From positions 186,001-250,000 of the forward strand of contig CAKUWY010000001.1 in assembly GCA_934699585.1 (NCBI GenBank): a stretch of DNA of 64,000 bases, read 5' to 3'. A model generated the notes under the pieces. The model saw only the letters and a program-made list of their open reading frames with translations. It did not search any database and was not told the origin of the DNA. The translations under genes were made by a program, and so were the position numbers. Each line of letters opens with the position of its first letter. Within the stretch, counting starts at the first letter, position 1. Positions 51,137 through 59,300 of the stretch are shown here, piece by piece. The stretch comes from an uncultured Fibrobacter sp. Lineage in GTDB: Bacteria > Fibrobacterota > Fibrobacteria > Fibrobacterales > Fibrobacteraceae.

Positions 51137-51364
51137 CTACAGTTTCCGCTTAAAATACAGGCTTCCGCCAAGAGAAACGGCCAGCACCACAATCATAGCG
51201 GTAAGGCCCATTTCGGCCAAGGGCTTCTGTTCGCCGGCAACACCCGTTTCAATCAGGACAATTAAAATCAAAGCTATAACGGCACTTACAGAACCCATCT
51301 GCTGAAACATCTTGATTTTGTCTTCGGTGCTAAACTTTCCGTCGGGGCGTTTAATAAAGGGCAT
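51137..51364 (-). CDS. Small two-helix membrane protein
   Basis: 75 residues from the ATG at 51364 (MPFIKRPDGKFS); a longer frame starting at 51394 overlaps ubiA heavily and is less likely. Two hydrophobic segments (about 24-42 and 52-69) and a basic end. It overlaps the last 14 bases of the ubiA-like gene, so it is the last gene of the menaquinone set. Role unknown. Confidence 0.6.
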   Translation of the reverse strand: MPFIKRPDGKFSTEDKIKMFQQMGSVSAVIALILIVLIETGVAGEQKPLAEMGLTAMIVVLAVSLGGSLYFKRKL

Positions 51365-52244
51365 CGACGTTACCTCCCATGCAAATCCACACAATAAGTC
51401 CGACCATCACCAACACGCTGATAGCCACGTTGGCCAAAAAGAAATCTCTATTCATGGCATCCAGGTCATCGGACTTTCGGAACAAATGAATATAGAGGAT
51501 TGCCGCGGTCATTAGACCCGTCACCACCCACCAAGGGGCTCCCATACTCCAAAACACACCAAAGAAAACGCATAGGGCAAGCATGGCCACATGACTCCAG
51601 AAGGCAATCTGCAGGGCACGTTTGCGACCGAAACGGGCCGGCACCGAATGGAGGCCCATCTCTCGGTCAATTTCTTCGTCCTGGGTAGCGTAGATAATGT
51701 CAAAACCGCCCATCCATAGCATCAGAATCACCAGGAGAAAAATCGGGAACACCGCAAACTCGCCCCGGATGGCTATCCAGGCTCCCAAGGGGCTCATACC
51801 GATGGCAAAGCCCAAAAACCAATGGCAAAGCCAGCTAAAACGTTTCCAATAAGAGTACGAAAGCAGGAGCAACCAAACGGGCAAGGCCAGCAGACCGGCG
51901 AGGGGTTGCAAGAGCGCTGCAAACAGCACAAACAGCACGCCGTTTACGGCCAGAAAGGCGACAACCGACGCCTTGCTCAGGCGCCCGGCAGGCAGGTGGC
52001 GCCCTGCGGTACGCGGATTCTTGGCATCGATATCGGCGTCGGCTATGCGGTTAAAGCTCATGGCGCTGTTGCGGGCGGTCACCATACAGCCCACAATCAA
52101 CGCTACAATCTTGACCGCCTCTGCGGCATCCATGCCGCGGAAACCCCGAGCCGCGACCCACATGGAACCTATGGCAAAGGGCATCGCAAAAAGCGAATGA
52201 CTGAAACGCACCAGGTGACCGAACTCTAGAATTTTCTTTAACAT
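51351..52244 (-). CDS. UbiA-family prenyltransferase (menaquinone-type)
   Basis: 297 residues, eight or nine membrane helices. Two Asp-rich motifs are present: NRIADADIDAKNPRT and ATQDEEIDREMGLHSVPARFG. They hold Mg2+-prenyl diphosphate. In organisms lacking ubiquinone, a UbiA homologue beside ubiX and ubiE prenylates the futalosine-route acid (the MqnP role), which I infer here. Order ubiE, ubiX, ubiA on the minus strand. A repeat separates it from ubiX (74-base gap), so promoter structure is uncertain. Confidence 0.88.
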   Translation of the reverse strand: MLKKILEFGHLVRFSHSLFAMPFAIGSMWVAARGFRGMDAAEAVKIVALIVGCMVTARNSAMSFNRIADADIDAKNPRTAGRHLPAGRLSKASVVAFLAVNGVLFVLFAALLQPLAGLLALPVWLLLLSYSYWKRFSWLCHWFLGFAIGMSPLGAWIAIRGEFAVFPIFLLVILMLWMGGFDIIYATQDEEIDREMGLHSVPARFGRKRALQIAFWSHVAMLALCVFFGVFWSMGAPWWVVTGLMTAAILYIHLFRKSDDLDAMNRDFFLANVAISVLVMVGLIVWICMGGNVDALY

Positions 52245-52277
52245 AAATCATTCATCGCTTATTCAAGACTTGGGACT

Positions 52278-52331
52278 GGATCCTTCGCCCCTACGGGGCT
52301 CAGGATGACAAAAGAGGGTCAGGATGACAAG
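52278..52331 (+). repeat. Palindromic dispersed repeat forming the ubiX 3' end
   Basis: GGATCCTTCGCCCCTACGGG then GCTCAGGATGACA, with a second truncated copy TCAGGATGACA. On the minus strand the ubiX codons TTG TCA TCC TGA (ending LSS-stop) come from this copy. Confidence 0.8.
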
Positions 52332-52903
52332 TGGGTGTGCGGCGATTCCCATGGCTTCACAATCCCGGCACAGTCCGCAGCCGAACTCGCCCCTAAGTGC
52401 TTCAGGACCTTTGCCACCACAGTATCCACAAGTTCCTCGATAGAGGTCGGCCTGCTGTAAAACTGCGGCGAGGCCGGAATTACAACCGCTCCTGCACGGG
52501 TCACTCGTTCCATATTCTCCAGGTGTATCAAGTTGTAGGGCATTTCCCGAGGAACAATCACCAGTGCCCTACGCTCCTTGAGACAGACATCAGCACTGCG
52601 CACCAGCAGATTGTCGGAAGTTCCCGCAGCAATACGGCCCAATGTTCCCATGGAGCAGGGGACCACCGCCATGCCGGCGTAATCGGCAGAACCGCTGGCA
52701 CATTCCGCAAAAAAATCATCTACATTGAACACTCGGTCGGCATAGTCAAAAAGGGCGCCCTGTCCTTCGTATTCCACCACATCGCGTCCAGGTTTTGTCA
52801 CAATAAGTGATACTTCGTGACCAAACTTTTTCAAATACATGGCCGTGCGGGTCGCATAAATTGCCCCGCTGGCCCCAGTTACCCCAAAGATATATCTAGC
52901 CAC
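52319..52903 (-). CDS. ubiX: Flavin prenyltransferase UbiX
   Basis: Makes prenylated FMN for UbiD-type decarboxylases. 194 residues: FMN-binding GVTGASGAIYATRTA, the motif MAVVPCSMGTLGRIAAGTSDNLLVRSADVCLKE and VIVPREMPYN, and PASPQFYSRPTSIEELVD. The last residues THLSS and the stop lie in a dispersed repeat; the true tail may have been replaced. Overlaps ubiE by 8 bases. No ubiD homologue is in the window. Confidence 0.95.
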   Translation of the reverse strand: MARYIFGVTGASGAIYATRTAMYLKKFGHEVSLIVTKPGRDVVEYEGQGALFDYADRVFNVDDFFAECASGSADYAGMAVVPCSMGTLGRIAAGTSDNLLVRSADVCLKERRALVIVPREMPYNLIHLENMERVTRAGAVVIPASPQFYSRPTSIEELVDTVVAKVLKHLGASSAADCAGIVKPWESPHTHLSS

Positions 52904-53594
52904 GGGACGCCTCCAAAGGTTTCCTCAGGAACACCCCGTAAGAAATGCCACCGTTGAAGCTTTTCACCTTCTCCACCTGGAATCCGCATTCTTTAGCCAT
53001 ACGGCAAAAGACCTTTACAGGCAAGAAACGTTTAATAGAATTTACCAGGTACTCATAGGCCTCTTTCTTGCCGCTAAAGAAGGCTCCAAACAGCGGGATA
53101 AAAATCGGAGCAAGGATTCCGTAAAAGAACCGATTGAACGGATTCCGCGGTGCGAAAAACTCCAACACACACAGGTAGCCCCCAGGCGCAAGCACACGGA
53201 AACTCTCTTGCAAGGCTCCTTTTGCATCGGGAACATTTCGCATCCCAAAACCATTCAAAACAACATCGAAAGAGGCGTCTGCAAACGGGATCCGCATGGC
53301 GTCCAACTGCACGGGAGTTGCCACCGTCTTCTTGCCGGCGGCACCTTTCAACATACCAAAAGAAAAATCCCCAAGCACGGCCACGTCAGGCTTTACGCAC
53401 AGCTTTTCATAAGTTACCGCAAAGTCACCCGTGCCACCGCAAAGGTCCAGCAACCGTCGGCCAGCGCCGTACCGCTTTAACTGCCGACAGCAAAAGCGTC
53501 GCCACAAGATATCCTGCCCACAACTCAGAAAGTGGTTCAAAAAATCATAACGACTTGCAATGCCGTCGAACATTTTGCGGACGGGACTAATCAC
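52896..53594 (-). CDS. ubiE: Demethylmenaquinone methyltransferase (UbiE/MenG type)
   Basis: Last step of menaquinone synthesis, methylating the ring with SAM. 232 residues: MFDGIASRYDFLNHFLS (family start), SAM motif LLDLCGGTGDFAV, D-containing VLGDFSFGML, and motif III VLNGFGMRNV and LEFFAPRNPFNRFFY. First gene of the set; promoter presumably in the short spacer to 53624. Supports use of menaquinone for fumarate reduction (family knowledge, not seen). Confidence 0.92.
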   Translation of the reverse strand: MISPVRKMFDGIASRYDFLNHFLSCGQDILWRRFCCRQLKRYGAGRRLLDLCGGTGDFAVTYEKLCVKPDVAVLGDFSFGMLKGAAGKKTVATPVQLDAMRIPFADASFDVVLNGFGMRNVPDAKGALQESFRVLAPGGYLCVLEFFAPRNPFNRFFYGILAPIFIPLFGAFFSGKKEAYEYLVNSIKRFLPVKVFCRMAKECGFQVEKVKSFNGGISYGVFLRKPLEASRG

Positions 53595-53624
53595 ACGGCA
53601 AATGTAGAAAAAGAAAGCCGAAAA

Positions 53625-56045
53625 CTACTTGAACGTAGCCGTATAGGTTGCTTTATCCAATGGCGTAACAATACGAGGGTTGGACTTGTCCCCATCGTCC
53701 CAGCCAGTAAACACCGCAGAACCGTTCGGTACTGCCGTCAATTCCATCTTATTGCCAGAGAAGAACTTTCCTGTGTAAGAAGTGCTGGGGAGCTTGCCGC
53801 CTTCCAAAAGAACGGCTCCGCTTCCAGAGGCGTTGATTTTCACGGTTATCATGTTCCCAAGACCAAATTTCTTCTGATAATCACTTATCACGGTACCATC
53901 CCGCTTTTCCGCCCAGCTTTTCATGCAGGATCCAGAAATACTAAAAGGTTTTTCGCATACATTGTAATAACCTCTATCAGTCTGGTCAAACTTTTTCATA
54001 TCCCTTTCCGTCTCCGACTCATCCAAGGTGGCTGCCATGGATTCCAGAATGGAGTTAACGCGAGAGGAATTGGCAAAATCGTTGAACATGACTGCCGAGC
54101 GGTTGATAAACAGTCGCTTGAAGTTGGCATTCTTGATTAGATGGTTGAAAATACTGGCAAAAGCGCGCTTATCCGTGTACGCTTTACACCCACCACTTGC
54201 AATCCAGTCGAACATGTTGGTTCCTTCCGCATTGGCATCATTCTTAAAAGATCCACACGCTGTCCAACTCCAGTCCAAGCCGTGGTCCATGTCGTAAGCC
54301 ATAAATTTATAAGGTTGATCAGGGCTGCGCCAGGCACGCACATTGTTACCTGGCCAGTCCCCATTGTGCATATAAATTTCAAAAGACATGTAATCAGCAA
54401 AATTAGCCATGTCCATCATAGTTTTCAACGTAGCGTAATCGGCGTCCGAAACAGCATCATTCTTGTTCACCAGGTCCAACAAATCCGTCCAGTTCTTCGT
54501 GGAATTCGTATTGCTGGTAATATCGTGCCCTAAATGTTTGATAACCTCCACCGAATTGGCATCTATTCCATAATTCGTTTCCACATAATGCTTGTTGAAA
54601 CGTTCCCGCATGTCATGGATTCCATAGTAGTTGCCGTTATAGAAAACCACCACCTGGCGGCTACGCTGGTAATCCACACCCGAGCCCTCCAGCAAGGCTC
54701 CCGCCATGGCATCCTCCAGATAATCGCTCACATAGCGGTTCCCGTTATTGCGTAAATTAAAGCTCCTGAATGTGTTTGCCGTCTCTTTGCGGGTCTCGAA
54801 CAAGGGATAGTGAATTTTTCCGTCCTGATAATCCTCGCGCATCACAACCGCTATAGATTTCTTGTTTTCAAGGCGGCTCCAGTTTCCAAACAGGGAAATT
54901 CCCGCATCGACGTCAAAGGCTGGGCCATCGGAACTGCTTCCGTTTTCAAAATATTCGATATGAGCAGGGAACTCGACATCCTCGTACAGGCCCTTCGGGG
55001 CGCACGACGGGCCGGAACTGTAACAATAGCTGGCATCCACATAATGTTTTTGGAAGAAAACAGGATCCACGCTTACCGCCACCACAGGCATCTTTACCGT
55101 CTCTCCTACAAAGATTGTCTTGGTAATAACCTCCTTGGTAAGGGTTCCACTCTTGAACGCGGAACAGCGAAGTGGCGTATTCTTGGATATGGTCATGGAG
55201 GCATTGAACTCTTTTGAAGACGATGTCGGCGCCGAGCCATCTGTCGTACAACGAAGAGTAATCCCCGATTCCATGGTCGGTGGATTGATGGTCACGCCTT
55301 TTTCGTCATAAAAGCCAGCCTTGATAGAGCTCAAGTCCACAGACGGAGCCATAGCGTCATAGGCGGTAGATTCGGTATTTTTCTTTTCGGGTGTAGATTT
55401 TCCGAAATACTTCCAAGCGCCTCCATCTACAATACCCCAGCTCACACCGCCCGCAAGTTCCGGATAGTCGGCAGTATCCCGAATGGCATTGCTCGGATCG
55501 ATCAGATAAATTGTTCCGCCACTTTTGTCCAGTTTCCAATTGGTGTGTGTACGGCTATGCAGCACGTTCTTGTCGGCATCTACCGTATCCTTGATTCCAT
55601 AAACCGTTACAACATCTTTTTTGTCACAGAAAATCGTACGGAAAGATTTAGGCGGAATCCATTCGTTACCAAAAACCCATTTCTTGGGTTCTTTCAGGTT
55701 TTCAACCAAGGCGTATCCTTTCAGGTTCGCCGTATCCGCACCGCTGTTGTATATCTCAACCCAAGATGGGTCATCGCCATCCCTATCCATCCAGTCCAAA
55801 TTAAGTGAAGCTATTTCGGTAATAACCAAAGCGGAATTGCCCACATACCGCAAGGTCGTATCGGGATATACCCGCACGGTGTCCCTGATGGTATCCCCGG
55901 TCAAGGAATCGATTATAAAGCCACTCTTGGAAGAGGAAGACCCCTCCTCTGCCGCCACAGTGCCAGATCCATTGGAACAAGCAAGATAACACGCCGCAAC
56001 AAACACGGCAAAGTATGCCTTCGCTACGCAAGTCCAAATACGCAT
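53625..56045 (-). CDS. CotH-kinase-like lipoprotein with lamin-tail and beta domains
   Basis: 806 residues. Lipobox LACS (Cys about 23); Ser-rich linker; a lamin-tail-like domain (about 70-190, VITEIASLNLDWMDRDGDDPSWVEIYNSG); a chitobiase C-terminal/FN3-associated domain (about 240-315); a CotH domain (about 320-650) with RSFNLRNNG, GIHDMRERFNKHY and the DMDHGLDW motif; and a C-terminal InlB-type repeat (GSGAVLLEGG...YTATFK). CotH proteins are kinases in spore coats; in Fibrobacter and Bacteroidetes they are cell-surface proteins linked to cellulosomes or fibre attachment. Function here is inferred. Single gene. Confidence 0.85.
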   Translation of the reverse strand: MRIWTCVAKAYFAVFVAACYLACSNGSGTVAAEEGSSSSKSGFIIDSLTGDTIRDTVRVYPDTTLRYVGNSALVITEIASLNLDWMDRDGDDPSWVEIYNSGADTANLKGYALVENLKEPKKWVFGNEWIPPKSFRTIFCDKKDVVTVYGIKDTVDADKNVLHSRTHTNWKLDKSGGTIYLIDPSNAIRDTADYPELAGGVSWGIVDGGAWKYFGKSTPEKKNTESTAYDAMAPSVDLSSIKAGFYDEKGVTINPPTMESGITLRCTTDGSAPTSSSKEFNASMTISKNTPLRCSAFKSGTLTKEVITKTIFVGETVKMPVVAVSVDPVFFQKHYVDASYCYSSGPSCAPKGLYEDVEFPAHIEYFENGSSSDGPAFDVDAGISLFGNWSRLENKKSIAVVMREDYQDGKIHYPLFETRKETANTFRSFNLRNNGNRYVSDYLEDAMAGALLEGSGVDYQRSRQVVVFYNGNYYGIHDMRERFNKHYVETNYGIDANSVEVIKHLGHDITSNTNSTKNWTDLLDLVNKNDAVSDADYATLKTMMDMANFADYMSFEIYMHNGDWPGNNVRAWRSPDQPYKFMAYDMDHGLDWSWTACGSFKNDANAEGTNMFDWIASGGCKAYTDKRAFASIFNHLIKNANFKRLFINRSAVMFNDFANSSRVNSILESMAATLDESETERDMKKFDQTDRGYYNVCEKPFSISGSCMKSWAEKRDGTVISDYQKKFGLGNMITVKINASGSGAVLLEGGKLPSTSYTGKFFSGNKMELTAVPNGSAVFTGWDDGDKSNPRIVTPLDKATYTATFK

Positions 56046-56116
56046 GACTATTCCTCTATATCCTACCCAAATTTATATGTTTTTTGGGAAAAATGCCAGT
56101 AATATTCTATTTACCC

Positions 56117-56145
56117 TTGACAAATCGCACACTTTCATCTATTTT
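56117..56145 (+). promoter_or_regulatory. Promoter of tRNA-Phe
   Basis: TTGACA, 17-base spacer, TATTTT, 13 bases before the tRNA 5' end. Confidence 0.8.
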
Positions 56146-56158
56146 TGGGCTACAATTT

Positions 56159-56231
56159 GGTTCTGTAGCTCAGTTGGTAGAGCAGTGGACTGAAAATCCG
56201 CGTGTCGTTGGTTCAATTCCAATCGGAACCA
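56159..56231 (+). tRNA. tRNA-Phe (anticodon GAA)
   Basis: Acceptor GGTTCTG / CGGAACC, D-arm GCTC-AGTTGGTA-GAGC, anticodon GTGGA-CTGAAAA-TCCGC, T-arm GTTGG-TTCAATT-CCAAT, discriminator A. No encoded CCA. Confidence 0.96.
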
Positions 56232-56232
56232 C

Positions 56233-56270
56233 GAAAAGCTTCGGTTTAACGACCGAAGCTTTTCTTTTTC
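56233..56270 (+). terminator. Terminator of tRNA-Phe
   Basis: AAAAGCTTCGGT-TTAACG-ACCGAAGCTTTT and a T-rich tail; also usable for the minus-strand HD-GYP gene end at 56297. Confidence 0.9.
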
Positions 56271-56296
56271 TTACATTCAGGCGATTGTACCCCAAA

Positions 56297-57409
56297 TTAA
56301 TGGCGGTACGGACCGTAAAACTCATCCCAATGGGCCAGCAGCAAGTCCACCAACTCCGGCTGGAACTGCGCTCCCCGCTGCGCCCTAAATTCTTCACGAA
56401 TCCGTTCTTCGGGCCAGGGTTCCTTGTAACAGCGGGGACTGGACAGAGCATCCAGCACGTCGGCCACTGCACATATCCGGCCAGCCAGGGGAATCATCTC
56501 TCCCTTTAGCCCGCGAGGGTAGCCCGAACCGTCCCAACGTTCGTGGTGGGAACCGGCAATAGCCGACGCAAACCGCAAAAGTTCCCTCTTGGAGGTCTTG
56601 AGCATTTCCTCGCCAATAATGGCATGGGACTTCATCACCCCGTATTCCACCTCGGAAAGCTTGCCGGGCTTGTTCAGCACGGAATCGGGAATGCCGATTT
56701 TTCCCAAATCGTGCATGGGAGACGCAAGCCTGATGCGTTCAGCCTCTTCTTCGGAAAGGCCATAGTGTTTGGCCAGGATATAGGAAATTTCCGCCACCCG
56801 CTGAATATGATCTCCCGTCTCCTGACTGCGGTATTCGGACGCCTGGCCCAATATATGGATAATTTCCCTCTGGGTGGCCTCTTGTTCTGCAATAAGACGC
56901 GCCGATTCCACCGTCTTTGCGGAATAGACTGCCGTGAGAATCAGGCGCTCAAGGTCCTGGCGAGAAAATACCTGGGTGTTTCCCTGCTTGTTGATAGCCT
57001 GAAACGCCCCCATTACCGTCCCCTCCGTATCAAAAAGAGGCACTGTCAGTACCGATGTCGTGTGGTAATGGGTCTTTTTGTCACTGCGGTGGTCAAACCT
57101 GGGGTCCTGGTAGGCATCTTCTATCAGCAGGGGCTCCCCGGTCCGTACAGAATAGCCCACAAAACCAGCGTCCAGAGGAATTCGGAGCTGATCCACGCCA
57201 TGGGCCACCTTAGTCCAGAGCTCGCGGGAATCGCGGTCGATCAACCACAAGGAACAACGGTCCGCAGACACCATCGCGCGGCCCAAATCGGCCATGAGAA
57301 TCAGGAGATTGTCCATTTTCCGCTCTGCCGCAATCTTCGGCATATACGAAAACAGCAAATCCAGGATCCTTCTCGACTCCAGGGTCTCGTTGCGACCTTC
57401 TTCCTTCAT
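56297..57409 (-). CDS. GAF and HD-GYP protein, probable c-di-GMP phosphodiesterase
   Basis: 370 residues. GAF sensor domain (about 25-170, SADRCSLWLIDRDSRELW... SVLTVPLFDTEGTVMGAFQAINK) and an HD-GYP domain (about 190-365): HDLGKIGIPDSVLNKPGKL, HHERWDGSGYPRGLKGEMIPLAGRICAVADVLDALSS. The HD and GYP residues are present, so it should hydrolyse cyclic di-GMP or act on a related nucleotide. No other domain. GAF input suggests a small-molecule or nucleotide signal. Single gene, promoter upstream of 57409 opposite the tRNA-Ser promoter. Confidence 0.9.
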   Translation of the reverse strand: MKEEGRNETLESRRILDLLFSYMPKIAAERKMDNLLILMADLGRAMVSADRCSLWLIDRDSRELWTKVAHGVDQLRIPLDAGFVGYSVRTGEPLLIEDAYQDPRFDHRSDKKTHYHTTSVLTVPLFDTEGTVMGAFQAINKQGNTQVFSRQDLERLILTAVYSAKTVESARLIAEQEATQREIIHILGQASEYRSQETGDHIQRVAEISYILAKHYGLSEEEAERIRLASPMHDLGKIGIPDSVLNKPGKLSEVEYGVMKSHAIIGEEMLKTSKRELLRFASAIAGSHHERWDGSGYPRGLKGEMIPLAGRICAVADVLDALSSPRCYKEPWPEERIREEFRAQRGAQFQPELVDLLLAHWDEFYGPYRH

Positions 57410-57431
57410 GACGCCAAAGATAGAAAAAGTA

Positions 57432-57460
57432 TTGACAGAGCCCCCATACTTTTTTATTCT
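57432..57460 (+). promoter_or_regulatory. Promoter of tRNA-Ser
   Basis: TTGACA, 17-base spacer, TATTCT, ending 13 bases before the tRNA 5' end. Confidence 0.82.
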
Positions 57461-57473
57461 TTACCCGCCCTTT

Positions 57474-57554
57474 GGAGGAATAGGCTAATTGGTAAGTCAG
57501 CGGTCTTGAAAACCGCCGCCGTCAGGCTTGGGGGTTCGAGTCCCTCTTCCTCCG
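57474..57554 (+). tRNA. tRNA-Ser (anticodon TGA)
   Basis: Acceptor GGAGGAA / TTCCTCC, anticodon stem GCGGT-CTTGAAA-ACCGC, then a variable arm of about 13 bases typical of class II tRNA, T-arm GGGGG-TTCGAGT-CCCTC, discriminator G. No encoded CCA. Confidence 0.95.
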
Positions 57555-57555
57555 T

Positions 57556-57589
57556 AAAAAAACGCCCCGTAAGGGCGTTTTTTCTTTTT
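57556..57589 (+). terminator. Terminator of tRNA-Ser
   Basis: A7 then CGCCC-CGTAA-GGGCG then T6CTTTTT. Confidence 0.92.
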
Positions 57590-57634
57590 CAACCTCCTTG
57601 TCATGGTAGGTCATAAACGAGAACTACACGATCC

Positions 57635-58345
57635 CTAAAAATTCCACATGGCTCCTACAGTAGGCACTACCGTGAACCCGCCATCGCTCTTGTCGGACTT
57701 AAAGGTATCCTTACGATTGACATCGTCATTGTCATATTCGTCAGTAAGCAGCCACACCGCAACAGGTGCCCAACGGCCGCCAACGGAAGCGAACACGCCC
57801 ACATGATCGCCGAGAGCCTTACGGACAACCACGTCGCCACCAAGGGTTAGGGCTCCCAGCGTCACAGATCTTGTCCAGTCCACCTTTCCAAGGTCTGGAT
57901 GCTTGTAGGTTTCCGTGTCCCTCGTAAACACGGAGCCTTCAACACCGACTTTCGCAAAGACGGCAACGGTCCAGTCCGGCGTATTCACGAATCCGTAGCC
58001 GAGACCCACTTCTCCTGCAAAGTAGGTGCCCACATCGGCGGATTCCTTTTCATTGTACTTGACATCATCCGTGAACGTGGCTCCGGAACTCAAGTCCGCG
58101 CGAACGGCAAATCCGCTCTTGCCGATTCCCATATAACTGAGGTTTAGCCCAGCGCTCACCAGAGAGAAATCTGATCCCTCTACATCGTACTTGGAGATGG
58201 GGACGATAACACCAGCACCCACGAAATGAGTCCAGCCCTTGTCCGTTGTCGGATTTGGCGAAACGGTTGGTGAGCTTGTCGAACCATCGGCGGCAAAAGC
58301 GGTAGCGGCAGCGAGAATAGCAGCAGTAAAGAATGTCTTTTTCAT
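57635..58345 (-). CDS. Outer-membrane beta-barrel-like protein, function unknown
   Basis: 236 residues: signal peptide (cut near AFAA), a Gly-rich opening (GSTSSPTVSPNPTTDKGWTHFVGAGVIVPISKYDV) and alternating amphipathic strands (LNLSYMGIGKSGFAVRADLS; GLGYGFVNTPDWTVAVFAKVGVEG), ending in an aromatic residue (PTVGAMWNF) as outer-membrane barrels do. No known family recognised. Transcribed alone, AT-rich region upstream. Confidence 0.75.
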   Translation of the reverse strand: MKKTFFTAAILAAATAFAADGSTSSPTVSPNPTTDKGWTHFVGAGVIVPISKYDVEGSDFSLVSAGLNLSYMGIGKSGFAVRADLSSGATFTDDVKYNEKESADVGTYFAGEVGLGYGFVNTPDWTVAVFAKVGVEGSVFTRDTETYKHPDLGKVDWTRSVTLGALTLGGDVVVRKALGDHVGVFASVGGRWAPVAVWLLTDEYDNDDVNRKDTFKSDKSDGGFTVVPTVGAMWNF

Positions 58346-58459
58346 GATGTACTTCCTTTGAATTAAATTCTTGTTTGTTTACACCTGTAATATACCCACA
58401 AAAATCCATAAAGTCAAATGCATTATTTTCATTAAAACAATAGATTTTTGTTATCAGTT

Positions 58460-58501
58460 CTCACAACTCATTACTCACAACTCAAGACTCATCACTAATC
58501 C
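58460..58501 (-). repeat. Heptamer array (6 units) ending in the comF stop
   Basis: CTCACAA, CTCATTA, CTCACAA, CTCAAGA, CTCATCA, CTAATCC; the last unit begins with the TAG stop (58495-58497, minus strand). Confidence 0.9.
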
Positions 58502-59202
58502 ACCTTCCAGAAGGCCCTTCGGTCAGCCACATAGTCCATCGTGGCGCTAAGGGGCATATCGTAAAGCAGGGTACATACCTTCGTATCCAAGGGAAAATCC
58601 TTACCTAAGGCATCAAGGCAAGCTCCTGTAGTCGCGCCAGTGGTATAGACATCATCTACAATGATTACCGTCCCACAAGAAGGGAGTTTTCTCGGAAGCG
58701 CCGGTTCAAAGGCGCCGGCCACGTTCTGCTGACGCCCCTGCTGGGAGAGTTTTGTCTGAGACACCCTGAAGGTCTTTCTTTTAAGCCAACGACACACCTG
58801 GCCACCCGTCAGCACAGCCAAAGCTTGGGCAATCATTTCAGCCTGGTTATAGCCCCGTTCACGAAAACGAGCCCTATGGAGCGGAACCGGCACAAAGTAA
58901 AGCGGACGCACAAATTCCGGAAACAAGTTTTCAGAACGCCCCTGCATAACGCAGGAGTGCTTTACCAGGTAGGTGGCCATTCCGGGAATGCCCCGGTATT
59001 TCAATAGGTGTATTAACCGTCGGGTCAATTCTTCCATAGGGAACAGGCAAACCACATCATCCGAAGGACGCCGCACCTCCTTAGAAAGCCCGACAAGAGC
59101 CTTCCGACATTCAGGGCACAGCCACGGGTCAAGGCTCTCCGAAGCAGAACCACAACCAAGACATTCCATTCCAAAAACTAAATTGGACCAAGATTCAAGC
59201 AT
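58495..59202 (-). CDS. comF: ComF family phosphoribosyltransferase-like protein
   Basis: 235 residues. N-terminal zinc-finger-like Cys pairs (MECLGCGSASESLDPWLCPECRK) and a type I phosphoribosyltransferase domain with the PRPP loop VIIVDDVYTTGATTGAC. ComF supports DNA uptake in competent bacteria; in others it is of unknown role. Length matches the family. No other competence genes nearby. Its stop coincides with the last heptamer unit. Confidence 0.88.
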   Translation of the reverse strand: MLESWSNLVFGMECLGCGSASESLDPWLCPECRKALVGLSKEVRRPSDDVVCLFPMEELTRRLIHLLKYRGIPGMATYLVKHSCVMQGRSENLFPEFVRPLYFVPVPLHRARFRERGYNQAEMIAQALAVLTGGQVCRWLKRKTFRVSQTKLSQQGRQQNVAGAFEPALPRKLPSCGTVIIVDDVYTTGATTGACLDALGKDFPLDTKVCTLLYDMPLSATMDYVADRRAFWKVD

Positions 59203-59300
59203 ATTTCCTCACAAAAAAAAAGCATCTACTTGTATAGACGCTTTTTTCACCGAAAATATGCCTAAAAAATTTCAGATTTTTGAAATTTTACAATTGTCGC

